This document shows positions 52,683 to 63,171 of a stretch of 64,000 nucleotides of DNA, piece by piece. The stretch is from Amycolatopsis sp. (GTDB taxonomy: Bacteria; Actinomycetota; Actinomycetes; Mycobacteriales; Pseudonocardiaceae). The DNA lies in contig NZ_JAODNM010000030.1 of assembly GCF_025464955.1 (NCBI RefSeq), positions 205,126 through 269,125 on the forward strand, given 5' to 3'. Position 1 is the first letter of the stretch. Each line of letters begins with the position of its first letter. A model generated the notes under the pieces. That model did no database searches, was not told the DNA's origin, and was given only the letters and a program-made list of their open reading frames with translations. The position numbers and the translations under genes are program-made.

Positions 52683-53324
52683 ATGCCAACCAGCACGGTA
52701 CGTGCCAGTGACCGGGCGTATCAGCAGCTATTGGACATGTTGCTCGACCTGCGCCTGTCGCCGGGCAGCGTGGTCAACGAGCAGTCGCTCGCCGAAGAGC
52801 TCGAGATCGGCCGGATGCCGGTGCATGAGGCACTGGCGAGGCTCGCCAACGACGGGTTCCTGACCGTGTTGCCCCGCCGGGGCACCGTGGTCACCGCGTT
52901 CACCCTCGACGACGTCCTCGACCTTTTCCAGGCACGCGAGGCGATCGAGTGCGGATCGACTCACCTCGCCGCCCGGCGCGCGACCGACGAGGACATCGAG
53001 CAACTGGAAGCGCTGGCTGCCACCGCGGACGAGGCCCGCAGTGCCGCGCAGACCGAGGGCTACCTCAGGGCCGACTACGAGCTCCACCTGTCGTTGGTGC
53101 GCATGCTCAAGAACTCGCTGCTGACCGACACCGTCGAGCGCCTGCTGATGCACAACCTCAGGTTCTGGCGCTTCTACTTCTCGTCCCGGACCGCGCGGCC
53201 CACGGCGATGCTCAGCCACGACGATCTGCTCGCCGGCATCCGCAGCCGTGACGCGGACAAGGCGGAGCGCGCGATGCGGCAGCACATCTCCGCCTCACGA
53301 GGGATGCTGCAGTCGCTCTTCTGA
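52683..53324 (+). CDS. GntR-family regulator (FCD type)
   Basis: A 213-residue FadR-subfamily regulator: winged helix at residues about 5-70 (NEQSLAEELEIGRMPVHEAL, RLANDGFLTVLPRRG) and an all-helical FCD ligand domain (FQAREAIECGSTHLAARRAT, YELHLSLVRMLKN). ATG 52683 has AAGGGGG 5 nt upstream; an ATG at 52656 is an alternative. Metal and ligand residues of the FCD domain (Asp, His, His) appear present. It probably controls the divergent amidohydrolase/isochorismatase genes. Confidence 0.9.
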   Translation: MPTSTVRASDRAYQQLLDMLLDLRLSPGSVVNEQSLAEELEIGRMPVHEALARLANDGFLTVLPRRGTVVTAFTLDDVLDLFQAREAIECGSTHLAARRATDEDIEQLEALAATADEARSAAQTEGYLRADYELHLSLVRMLKNSLLTDTVERLLMHNLRFWRFYFSSRTARPTAMLSHDDLLAGIRSRDADKAERAMRQHISASRGMLQSLF

Positions 53325-53333
53325 CCGGGCTCC

Positions 53334-55361
<2,028 letters not shown>

Positions 55362-55374
55362 GATTTCCCCTCTT

Positions 55375-56316
55375 CTAGTTCGGCAGCGATCCACGCCGGA
55401 CGCGGACCATGCGGCGGGGATCGAGTACCGAGCCCACGTAGTCGCCGAGGTAGTTGCTGAGCAGGATGGTCGCGGTAATGGCCAGTCCGGGGAACGTCGA
55501 GATCCACCAAGCGGTTTCCAGGTACTGCCCGCCCGACGAGAGGTCGACGCCCCAGTCCGGGGCCGGCAGTGCCACCCCGAAGCCGAGGAAGCTCAGGGTC
55601 GCCGCCGTCAGTACCGCCCAGCCGATCGCGCTGCTGGCCACGACGGCGATCTCGGTGGCGAGGTTGGGCAGCAGATGCCGTACCACCGTCCGCAGCCGGC
55701 TCGCGCCGAATAGCTTTGCGGCGGCGACGTAATCCGCGGTGCGCAGGCGTTGCACCGAGCCGTAGACCACGCGGGCGAACGCGGGGATGTAGGCCACGCC
55801 GACCGCGATCACGATGCTCGTCACGCCGGTGCCGACGATCGCGACCACCATCAGTGCGATCAGCAGCGCCGGCAGCGCGAGCATCACGTCGAGCACGCGC
55901 ATCACCAGCCCGCTGACGAAGCCACGGGCCAGCCCGCCGAGCAGGCCAAGCGATACTCCGGCGACGGTGGCGATCAGGATGCCGACGACACTCGCCAGCA
56001 GGATCGGGTGCGCTCCCCACACCGCGCGGGTCAGCACGTCCCGGCCGAGGTCGTCGGTGCCGAACCAGTGGTCGCCACTCGGCGGCTGGAACGCTCCGGA
56101 AACCGAAGCGGTCGGATCGCCAGAGGCAATCAGCCCGGGAAAGACCGCGACCACCACGAGAAAGATCACGAGCACGGCGAGCACGACCCCGGACACCAGC
56201 CCACCGCGGGCGAACATCGCCGTCGCGGCGCTGAACCGGCGCCGTGACGGGGCGGCCGGCGGGCGGGGCAGTGGGGCAGGCGTCACGTCTGCGCCCTGCC
56301 GGTCGGTCGCCGTCAC
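55375..56316 (-). CDS. ABC permease (DppC-like), system 3
   Basis: A 313-residue permease with FGTDDLGRDVLTRAVWGAH, an EAA loop AAAKLFGASRLRTVVRHLLPN read as two overlapping pieces, and the end GVALPAPDWGVDLSSG. GTG 56316 overlaps the previous stop (GTGA). The N-terminal 35 residues are a hydrophilic Pro/Arg-rich stretch. Confidence 0.9.
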   Translation of the reverse strand: MTATDRQGADVTPAPLPRPPAAPSRRRFSAATAMFARGGLVSGVVLAVLVIFLVVVAVFPGLIASGDPTASVSGAFQPPSGDHWFGTDDLGRDVLTRAVWGAHPILLASVVGILIATVAGVSLGLLGGLARGFVSGLVMRVLDVMLALPALLIALMVVAIVGTGVTSIVIAVGVAYIPAFARVVYGSVQRLRTADYVAAAKLFGASRLRTVVRHLLPNLATEIAVVASSAIGWAVLTAATLSFLGFGVALPAPDWGVDLSSGGQYLETAWWISTFPGLAITATILLSNYLGDYVGSVLDPRRMVRVRRGSLPN

Positions 56317-57245
56317 ACGGCCACCTTCTTTCGCGTCCGCGGATCGATCACGCCCACGAGCACGTCGACCACGAGGTTGATGAGCACGTACACCACACCG
56401 ATGAACAACACCGCGCCCTGCACGACCGGGATGTTCTTCGCGGCGATGGACTGGACCAGGAAACTGCCCAGCCCTGGCCGGCCGAAGATCACCTCGATCG
56501 CCGACGCGCCGGTGAGGATGTTGCCGATCTGCAGGCCCAGCATGGTGATCGTGGGGATCACCGCGTTGCGCAGCGCGTGGTTGAGCAGCACCCGGCCCTC
56601 GCCACAGCCTTTCGCGCGGGCCGTTTTGATGTACTCGTCCTGGTACTCCTCGATCAGCCTGCTGCGGACCAGTCGGGTGAGGATCGCCGCGTAGCCCCAG
56701 CCGAGCGCGACCGCCGGCATGATCAGGGAGCCGAAGCCCTGGGTGCCGGTGGCGGGCAGCACCTTGAGCTGTACCGCGAAGATGAGCGTGAAGAGCAGAG
56801 CGAGCCAGAAGTAGGGAATCGCCACACCGGACACCGAAATCACCCGGCCTACCCGGTCCCAGATCGAACCCGGGCGGACCCCGCCGAGAATGCCCAGCGG
56901 AACACCGACGATGATCGCGATGAGCAGCGCGGCGCCGCTGAGCAGGAATGTGCTCGGTGCCCGTGCCGCGATCTCGGCGAAGACCGAACGCCCGGTCACG
57001 AACGAGGTCCCGAGGTCGCCGTGGAACAGCCCACCGAGGTACTTGACGTACTGCTGCCACAGTGGCTGGTCCAGCCCGAGCCGGACCTCGAGGTCGTGGA
57101 GCTGGGCCGGTGTCGGGTTGGACCCGAAAAGCATGGCCTGCGCCGGGTTCCCGGGAATCAGATGGATGATGAGGAACGCGACGATGCTGACGCCGAGCAG
57201 GACGGGAACCGCGATCAGCAGGCGCCACGCGACGAACCGCGACAT
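56313..57245 (-). CDS. ABC permease (DppB-like), system 3
   Basis: A 310-residue permease with the DppB N-terminus (WRLLIAVPVLLGVSIVAFLI, HLIPGNPAQAML), an EAA loop TARAKGCGEGRVLLNHALRN and the turn RPGLGSFLV. It follows the substrate-binding protein gene by 11 bp. Confidence 0.92.
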   Translation of the reverse strand: MSRFVAWRLLIAVPVLLGVSIVAFLIIHLIPGNPAQAMLFGSNPTPAQLHDLEVRLGLDQPLWQQYVKYLGGLFHGDLGTSFVTGRSVFAEIAARAPSTFLLSGAALLIAIIVGVPLGILGGVRPGSIWDRVGRVISVSGVAIPYFWLALLFTLIFAVQLKVLPATGTQGFGSLIMPAVALGWGYAAILTRLVRSRLIEEYQDEYIKTARAKGCGEGRVLLNHALRNAVIPTITMLGLQIGNILTGASAIEVIFGRPGLGSFLVQSIAAKNIPVVQGAVLFIGVVYVLINLVVDVLVGVIDPRTRKKVAV

Positions 57246-57256
57246 GGCCGCTCCTC

Positions 57257-58969
57257 TCAGGTCAGTGCCGCCGTGTGGAAGAACGGATATCCGGTCACCC
57301 CGAAGTTGAGTCCCTTCAGGTTGCTCGTCGCGGAGAACACCCCGCTGACGTTCCACAGCGGCAGGAACACCGCGTCCGCCATGAGGGTGTGCGTGACCTG
57401 CTGGTACTGCGCGACACGCGCGGCGTCGGCCACCACCGTGTTGGCCTTCGCGATACCACTGTCCACAGCGGGATTGCTGTAGTGCGCCCAGTTGAACCCC
57501 GAGGGGATTTGTTCGGTAGTCACGAGGTTGTTCAGCAGGTAGGGATCCACGTCGTAGTAGAAGATCGCGGACAGGTTCTGCACGCCCTGGTTGTAGGAGG
57601 CGGCCGCGGTGAGGAACGGCTGCGAGCTGGTCTTCGCCGCGATGCCGACGGCCTTGAGCTGGCTGACCACATACTGGGTCGGCAGGTCGAAGCCGTTGGA
57701 GGACTGGATCAGGATCTCCACCTCGAGTGGCTGACCGCCCTTGGTCCGGGTGCCGCTGCCGGCGGCCGTCCAGCCCGCCTGGTCCAGCAATGCTTTCGCC
57801 TTGCCGGGGTCGTAGGCGTACATCGCGTCGTCGGCCTTGTTGTAGCCAGGGGTCGACGGAGTCAGCACGTTGTGTGCGGCTTCGTAAGCGCCCTGCAGCA
57901 CGGTCTTGTTGAGGGAGTCCTGGTCGACCGCGAAGTTGATCGCCTGCCGCACCCGCAGGTCGTCGGTGGGGCCCTTTTTGACGTTGATGGGGAAGCCGTA
58001 GGGCTGTCCGGTGGAGGGCGTGTTGTAGTGCGTGAGTCCCTGTGTGCTGCGCACGCTTTGGATGTCGCTGGGGTTGAGGTTCCAGGCCATCTGGAGCTGC
58101 CCGGTGCGCAGCGCGTTGTAACGGGCGGTGGCGTCCAGCAGGATCTTGAAGTTCAGGTTCTTCAGCTTCGCCGGGGCGGCGGCGCCGAAGGCCGCGGGAC
58201 CCCATTTGTAGTTGTCGTTGCGCACCAGGGAAATGTGGTCCTGGGTCACGTACTCCTGGAACTTGAACGGCCCGGTACCGACCGGATGGCTGCCGAAGCC
58301 GGTCGGCCCGTACTGCTTGAGTGCGGTCGGCGAGGACATGCCGAACAGGACCGTGGTCATCTCGTGCAGGAACGCCGCGTTGGGCTGGCTGAAGCGGACC
58401 TCGGCGGTGTAGTCGTCGACGATCCGGGTCTCCTGATACGGCCCCAGCGAGCCCTTCGCGGAGCGGGACTTCGTCGCGGGGTCGGTGATGTGGTCCAGCG
58501 TCGCCTTCACCGCGGCCGCGGTGAAGTGCGTGCCGTCGTGGAAGTCCACGTCCTGGCGCAGCTTGAAGGTGTAGCTGGTGCCGTCCGGCGACACCTGCCA
58601 GCTGGTGGCGAGGCCGGGGTAGAGCTGCTTTCCCCCGTCCTTGGTCGGCAGCCACCACACCAGCGGGTCGAAGATCGCGGAGGCGATCAGCGAGGACAGG
58701 ATGAGCCCGGACGCACCGGGGTCGAGTGTGTCCGGTTCCTGGTACAACCCCATGGTCAGGGTGTCCGACGGCCCGCTGGAGGTGACGGCGCTGCCTGAGC
58801 TGGTTCCACAGGCCGCGAGGAACGAAGTCGCTCCCAGCGCGCCGACCGCAGCCCCGCCGATCGCCAGGAAGCGGCGTCGTGACAAGGCCGGCGGCACACC
58901 CGGCGAGAGCCGGGGCGAGATGGGTTCCGGCGGGTTTCCCTCGGTCGTAGCGCGCATTGCCTGCTCCAC
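57257..58969 (-). CDS. Peptide-type ABC substrate-binding lipoprotein, system 3
   Basis: A 570-residue SBP family 5 protein with a twin-arginine signal (LSRRRFLAIGG) and lipobox LAAC, like system 1. Family blocks are LATSWQVSPDGTSYTFKLRQ and DVDFHDGTHFTAAAVKATLD. The ATG at 58969 or the in-frame ATG at 58957 could be used. It starts the SBP-permease-permease-fused ATPase operon. Confidence 0.9.
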   Translation of the reverse strand: MEQAMRATTEGNPPEPISPRLSPGVPPALSRRRFLAIGGAAVGALGATSFLAACGTSSGSAVTSSGPSDTLTMGLYQEPDTLDPGASGLILSSLIASAIFDPLVWWLPTKDGGKQLYPGLATSWQVSPDGTSYTFKLRQDVDFHDGTHFTAAAVKATLDHITDPATKSRSAKGSLGPYQETRIVDDYTAEVRFSQPNAAFLHEMTTVLFGMSSPTALKQYGPTGFGSHPVGTGPFKFQEYVTQDHISLVRNDNYKWGPAAFGAAAPAKLKNLNFKILLDATARYNALRTGQLQMAWNLNPSDIQSVRSTQGLTHYNTPSTGQPYGFPINVKKGPTDDLRVRQAINFAVDQDSLNKTVLQGAYEAAHNVLTPSTPGYNKADDAMYAYDPGKAKALLDQAGWTAAGSGTRTKGGQPLEVEILIQSSNGFDLPTQYVVSQLKAVGIAAKTSSQPFLTAAASYNQGVQNLSAIFYYDVDPYLLNNLVTTEQIPSGFNWAHYSNPAVDSGIAKANTVVADAARVAQYQQVTHTLMADAVFLPLWNVSGVFSATSNLKGLNFGVTGYPFFHTAALT

Positions 58970-59300
58970 CTTTGGTTCCGACGACGTCGTCCGGCGCGGG
59001 ACCGAACTGCCTGAAGTCCCGCTTTGAGCCTGCTAGATCATTGGCCGGACTGTGATATGTCAGGAAGCTAGCAACGTGTCGTTTCCGTTTCGTTAAACCC
59101 GGTAAAATCGACAAGTGGGCGCTGTGACCGGGCAGTTGCGGGCCGTGGTGGCCGGTTGCCTGCGCTGGGCCGCGGCCCAGCGCAGGGTGCGGGCCTGTTC
59201 GCCGGTGAGGGCCCGATGGGCGACGTGGGGGCAGACGCCGAGCAGATCCGCGTGGGGATGTGCGTCGCACCAGGACTGCGGGGCTTCGGGAACCCGGCGG
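58970..59300. other. Intergenic stretch, 331 bp, no convincing gene
   Basis: It should hold the promoter of the system 3 operon; on the minus strand CTGACA and TGATCT are spaced 17 bp apart and could be its -35 and -10. From about 59115 to 59300 a minus-strand frame without a start reads HADLLGVCPHVAHRALTGEQ and then ARTLRWAAAQRR. It may be a gene remnant but was not identified. Confidence 0.4.
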
Positions 59301-60056
59301 CTACCGAAGGTAGGACGCGCCGTTCAGGTCAAGGACGGCGCCGCTCGCCCACCGGGCGCCCGGGGTCGCGAGCCACGCGACAGCGGAGGCGACCTCCTCG
59401 GGCTCGCCGACCCGGCCGAAAGGGCTCTGCGCGCGGATAGCGTCGCCGCGTTCACCTTCGAGGACCGAGGCCGCCAGATCGGTGTTGACGAACCCCGGTG
59501 CTACCGCGGCTACGACGACGCCCAATGGCGCAAGGGAAACCGCGAGTGACTGGGTCATCGAATGTACGGCGGCCTTGCTCGCGCCATACGCTGGGGCGTC
59601 GGGCTCGCCGCGGTACGCGCCGCGCGAGCCGACGTTGACGATCCGGGCGCCTTCAGGTCCTTCCGGGCGGGTTCGCAGGTGCTCCACGAAGCACCACGTG
59701 ACATTGGCGGTGCCGTGCACGTTGACGTCGATGACACGCTGCCAGTTCCTGATCCAGTCCTCGTAGGACGTCACGGGAAGCGGGTGTTCGGTGTAGATAC
59801 CCGCGTTGTTGATCAGTACGTCGATCCCGCCGAGCCGGGACGCCGTCTCGGTGACGAATGCTCGGACCTGGGCGGGATCGGCGAGGTCTCCGCTGACGAC
59901 GATGTGCCCGTCACCCGGCAACTTCGCCACGACGGCTTCCGCGGCGGCGATGTCCGCCCGGGCGTGGACCGCGATGGTCATCCCGGCTTCGGCCAGTGCC
60001 GACGCCACCGCGGCGCCGATTCCACGGGCGCCGCCGGTCACCAATGCGCGAGCCAT
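59301..60056 (-). CDS. SDR-family oxidoreductase
   Basis: A 251-residue classical SDR: TGGARGIGAAVASALAEAG, NNAGIY, NVGSRGAY with the catalytic Ser, and YGASKAA, ending VLDLNGASYLR. It lies alone between two intergenic gaps. An ATG at 60056 starts directly at the first beta strand. The substrate is unknown. Confidence 0.88.
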   Translation of the reverse strand: MARALVTGGARGIGAAVASALAEAGMTIAVHARADIAAAEAVVAKLPGDGHIVVSGDLADPAQVRAFVTETASRLGGIDVLINNAGIYTEHPLPVTSYEDWIRNWQRVIDVNVHGTANVTWCFVEHLRTRPEGPEGARIVNVGSRGAYRGEPDAPAYGASKAAVHSMTQSLAVSLAPLGVVVAAVAPGFVNTDLAASVLEGERGDAIRAQSPFGRVGEPEEVASAVAWLATPGARWASGAVLDLNGASYLR

Positions 60057-60415
60057 GTGCTTCCTCCGGTATTCCGCCGCAGACGGAGCGGCTGGGCAAG
60101 GGAATTCAAGTGACGGTTCATCGAGCGCACAGCTCGTCAGGCATCGCCGCAACCCTAGAGCATGATGGAAGTCGCACTCCGAGGCGCTCGGCGAGAAAGG
60201 GGTGGCCGGTGACCGGGTGTGAGATGCGGAAAGGTTTGTCCGTAAGGAAAACCAGGACGTGCCCAGTGGCCGGTGGTGCGAACGGAATGGCCTTCGCGAG
60301 CGACGGGTACGCGCGGACGGTGCCGGTCCCGTGGCGCGACGGCGTCTGGACCGGGTCGACCAGCTCTGGGAAAGACCGAGCCGAGCGGCCCTCGGACATC
60401 GGCGATGGGGGAGGC
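60057..60415. other. Intergenic stretch, 359 bp, no convincing gene
   Basis: Open frames exist on both strands, as expected at this GC content, but none shows a domain, ribosome site or sensible composition. A promoter for the SDR at 60056 should lie at its left end. Nothing else can be supported. Confidence 0.5.
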
Positions 60416-61174
60416 TCAGCGGTACGAGGAGGTCGGTGCCCAGCGCATGGTGCGGGCTTGTTCGCGGTCGTGGCCGTAGAACATCGTCGCCTGCTCGGCG
60501 TCGGCCAGCGCACGTAGCTTCAGCGCGCTTTCCCGGGCGGTCTTCGGGTCCGCCTGGCTGCCCCATGAGTCGTGATCGTAGTTTTCCTGGCAGTAGACGG
60601 CATCGCCGCAGAGGATCAGTGAGCCGGTTTCGGGCAGGCGCAGCAGGACCGACTGGTGGCCCGGTGTGTGCCCGGACGTCGGGATCGCCCGGATACCGGG
60701 GAAGAGCTCTTGCTCGCCGTCGAGTAGTTCGTAGCTCAGGCTCGGCAGGTTCCAGTACTGGTTGGGGTAGGCAGGATTGTCCTTCGCCAGCTCGTACTGC
60801 TCTCGCTGGACGAAAAACGTGGCGTTGCCCAGCAGGTCGTTGTTGCCGGCGTGGTCGAAGTGCAGGTGCGTGTTGATCACGTAGTCGATGTCCTGCGGGG
60901 CGATATCCAGCTGTGCCAGCCGGTACAGCAGGCTGTCCTCCGGGCGCATCACGGGCGTGAGCATCGCCGCCTGCGGTTTTCCTCGCCACGTCAGGTCTGG
61001 ATCGTCCACATGCAGCCGGTTCATCCCGGTGTCCACCAGTGCCAGCTGGTCACCGGGCAGCCGGATCAGATAGGAGGTGACCGGGATGTGCGCGCGCATC
61101 CCGTCATAAACGCCCGGCGCGACCACCTCGAACGGACAGGAGCAGTCGCCAACCGGCAGGGCGTACAGTTCCAT
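60416..61174 (-). CDS. Metallo-beta-lactamase-fold lactonase-like hydrolase
   Basis: A 252-residue MBL-fold enzyme resembling N-acyl homoserine lactonases. The metal motif NTHLHFDHAGNN (HxHxDH), the downstream His in TSGHTPGHQS, the bridging Asp in LILCGDAVY and a final His in FYGHDREQ are all present. An N-terminal strand and the SYLIRLPGDQLALVDTGMN segment match this clade. It may open a lactone signal or related ester. A 28-codon ORF ends 3 bp upstream of its ATG. Confidence 0.88.
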   Translation of the reverse strand: MELYALPVGDCSCPFEVVAPGVYDGMRAHIPVTSYLIRLPGDQLALVDTGMNRLHVDDPDLTWRGKPQAAMLTPVMRPEDSLLYRLAQLDIAPQDIDYVINTHLHFDHAGNNDLLGNATFFVQREQYELAKDNPAYPNQYWNLPSLSYELLDGEQELFPGIRAIPTSGHTPGHQSVLLRLPETGSLILCGDAVYCQENYDHDSWGSQADPKTARESALKLRALADAEQATMFYGHDREQARTMRWAPTSSYR

Positions 61175-61177
61175 CGG

Positions 61178-61264
61178 TTACCAGCACTCCTTGACGTTGA
61201 GGGCGAAGCCGATCAGGGTGTTCTGGTGCCCGGCGGGCCGCGACCCGTGAGATCCAGCCACCAC
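61178..61264 (-). CDS. Candidate 28-codon peptide ORF before MBL gene
   Basis: A GTG-started short frame ends at TAA 3 bp upstream of the lactonase-like start and reads SHGSRPAGHQNTLIGFALNV followed by KECW. The frame also stays open upstream to the IS701 edge, so it could instead be the tail of a gene cut by the insertion. A coupled leader peptide or a peptide precursor are other options. No family was recognised. Confidence 0.3.
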   Translation of the reverse strand: MVAGSHGSRPAGHQNTLIGFALNVKECW

Positions 61265-61306
61265 CCCCGCGGCACCAACAGTCCGGAGCGCATGCGCAGA
61301 CCCTAA

Positions 61307-62730
61307 TACTCCAGCCGGACTTCGTGATGTCGCTGGTGGGCTGCCCGCAGGCAGGTGCGGCCACCAGTTGATCATGGTCGGTTGTGTGGACTAACCCTGA
61401 TCGGCTGGTGGCCGCAGGCCCCAGCGTAAACCCTGACCGATGGACGGTGATGTTCGAGGAGATGGTCACCCGCTTCGCAGGCCGGTTCACCCGCGTCGAA
61501 CCCCGCCAACGAGCACGAACACTCCTGCTCGGGCTCCTCTCAAACCTGCCGAACAAGAACTGCTGGACCATCTCCGAACACGGCGGCGACGCCACCCCCG
61601 ACGGCATGCAACACCTGCTGCGCAAAGCAGTCTGGGACGCCGACAAGGTCCGCGACGATCTGCGTGACTACGTCACCGAACACCTCGGCAACACCGGCGC
61701 GGTGCTCGTCGTCGACGAAACCGGCGACCTCAAGAAAGGCGTCCACACCGTCGGGGTGCAGCGCCAGTACACCGGCACCGCGGGGCGCATCGAGAACGCC
61801 CAGGTCGCGGTCTACCTCACCTACGCCACCGACGCCGGGCACGCGTTCATCGACCGGGCTTTGTACCTGCCGAAATCCTGGACCACCGATGCTGACCGCT
61901 GCGCTGACGCCGGAATCCCTGCCGACACTGGGTTCGCGACGAAACCGGCGCTGGCGACCACCATGATCGGGCGTGCCCTCGACGCCGGTGTTCAGGCCGG
62001 GTGGGTCGCTGGGGATGAGGTCTACGGCGCCGACCCCAGCCTGCGCGAGGACCTCGAAAAGCGCGGTGTCGGCTACGTCCTCGCCATCGGCTGCGACCGC
62101 CGCGTCAGCACCCCAGCAGGGACGTTGCGCGCTGATGGTGTAGCCGCGCGGTTGCCTCAACACGTCTGGCAACGCCTCTCCGCCGGCGCTGGAGCGAAGG
62201 GGTATCGCTACTACGACTGGGCCTTCGCCGACATCGACCTCGAAGCGCCCAACGGGTGCCGGTGGTTGCTGATCCGCCGCCACCGCACCACCGGTGAACT
62301 GGCGTTCTACCGCTGCTACTCGCCCGAACCGGTGCCACTGCGGATGCTGGTGCAGGTCGCGGGCAGGAGGTGGACGGTCGAGGAATCCTTCCAGACCGGC
62401 AAAGGTCTCACCGGGCTTGATCAGCACCAGGTCCGACGGTGGACCTCCTGGCACCGCTGGACGGTCATGGCGATGCTCGCCCACGCCTTCCTTGCCGTCG
62501 TTGCTTCTGCCGAACGCAGCCCCGAGTCTGCGGCCGTCGGGTGGATCTCATTGACCTGCAACGAAATCCACCACCTGTTCACCACCCTGATCAGTCGACC
62601 GGTGCTTGATGTCGCACATCGGATCCGCTGCTCGACGTGGCGCAGACGTCACCAATACCGCGCCCAACAGGGCCACTACCAGCGACAATCGACCCACGAA
62701 CCATGACCATCACGAACTACGGCTGGAGTA
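61307..62730 (+). mobile_element. IS701-family insertion sequence, 1,424 bp
   Basis: The ends are 23-bp inverted repeats with two mismatches: 61307-61329 begins TACTCCAGCCG and ends TTCGTGATG, and 62708-62730 is its near complement. CTAA (61303-61306) and CTAG (62731-62734) flank the ends as a probable 4-bp target duplication with one change, in line with the CTAG-like targets of IS701 elements. Outside them CAGACC (61297-61302) and GGTCTG (62735-62740) complete a palindromic target. One transposase gene fills the element. Confidence 0.88.
61384..62706 (+). CDS. IS701-family DDE transposase
   Basis: A 440-residue transposase that appears intact. The catalytic acids are visible as Asp in VVDETGDLKKG, Asp in GWVAGDEVYGAD and Glu in WTVEESFQTGKG. 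The N-terminal segment VTRFAGRFTRVEPRQRARTL and the C-terminal HRWTVMAMLAHAFLAV are typical of IS701 proteins. The GTG at 61384 is tentative; ATG 61450 is an alternative. The gene ends just inside the right inverted repeat. Confidence 0.92.
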   Translation: MWTNPDRLVAAGPSVNPDRWTVMFEEMVTRFAGRFTRVEPRQRARTLLLGLLSNLPNKNCWTISEHGGDATPDGMQHLLRKAVWDADKVRDDLRDYVTEHLGNTGAVLVVDETGDLKKGVHTVGVQRQYTGTAGRIENAQVAVYLTYATDAGHAFIDRALYLPKSWTTDADRCADAGIPADTGFATKPALATTMIGRALDAGVQAGWVAGDEVYGADPSLREDLEKRGVGYVLAIGCDRRVSTPAGTLRADGVAARLPQHVWQRLSAGAGAKGYRYYDWAFADIDLEAPNGCRWLLIRRHRTTGELAFYRCYSPEPVPLRMLVQVAGRRWTVEESFQTGKGLTGLDQHQVRRWTSWHRWTVMAMLAHAFLAVVASAERSPESAAVGWISLTCNEIHHLFTTLISRPVLDVAHRIRCSTWRRRHQYRAQQGHYQRQSTHEP

Positions 62731-62745
62731 CTAGGGTCTGGCATT

Positions 62746-63009
62746 GTGCGTGCATATCGCGAGGAGATCGCCCGGACTGTCGCTTTGATCGAGCCCGTCG
62801 ACGCAGTGGAGGCGGAGCATCGGGCCGCCGTACTTGACTGAATCGACTCGGGTGGGCAGTTGTACCGACTCGTGCCGCCGGATCAGCCGCCCATGCACCT
62901 GGTGTCCTACTTCGTCCCCTTCGACTCTGCTCAGGGCTCAATGCTTCTCTCGTCGCATCGGAAATCCGGTCTCGTTCTGCCTCCCGGTGGCCACGGTGAG
63001 GTCGGCTGA
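62746..63009 (+). pseudogene. Broken NUDIX hydrolase
   Basis: The frame reads VRAYREEIARTVALIEPVDA, then AAVLD, an in-frame TGA (62839-62841, where relatives have Trp), then IDSGGQLYRLVPPDQPPMHL, VSYFVPFDSA and LVLPPGGHGEVG before a second TGA inside the Nudix box. So it has a nonsense mutation and lacks the catalytic REXXEE segment. It begins a few bases past the IS701 flank, so the insertion sits directly in front of it. Confidence 0.75.
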
Positions 63010-63098
63010 CGTTCGATGAATTGGTGACCGAGCCGGTCGAGCACTTTGACCCGCACATGCATCGCTTCGCGCGGAAACTACGTCACAAGCGCGGAAAT

Positions 63099-63147
63099 CG
63101 TGAAGGCCACCTTCACCGCGCGAGACGCGGCGAAGGTGGCCTTCACG
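63099..63147. terminator. Strong hairpin with GTGAAGGCCACCTTCAC-type arms
   Basis: Two 22-bp arms (63099-63120 and 63126-63147) pair at 21 positions around the loop CGAGA. The left arm begins CGTGAAGGCCACCTTCACCG. It ends 24 bp past the stop of the secreted protein gene on the minus strand and probably terminates that transcript. Half of each arm is itself palindromic, which makes it look like a dispersed repeat. Confidence 0.75.
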
Positions 63148-63171
63148 AACAATTACGAACTACTGTGGGGA

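Noticed and set aside
60118..60513. Minus-strand 131-codon frame between the SDR and lactonase genes
   Set aside because: No domain, no ribosome site, overlaps the lactonase C-terminus, and composition is typical of a chance frame.
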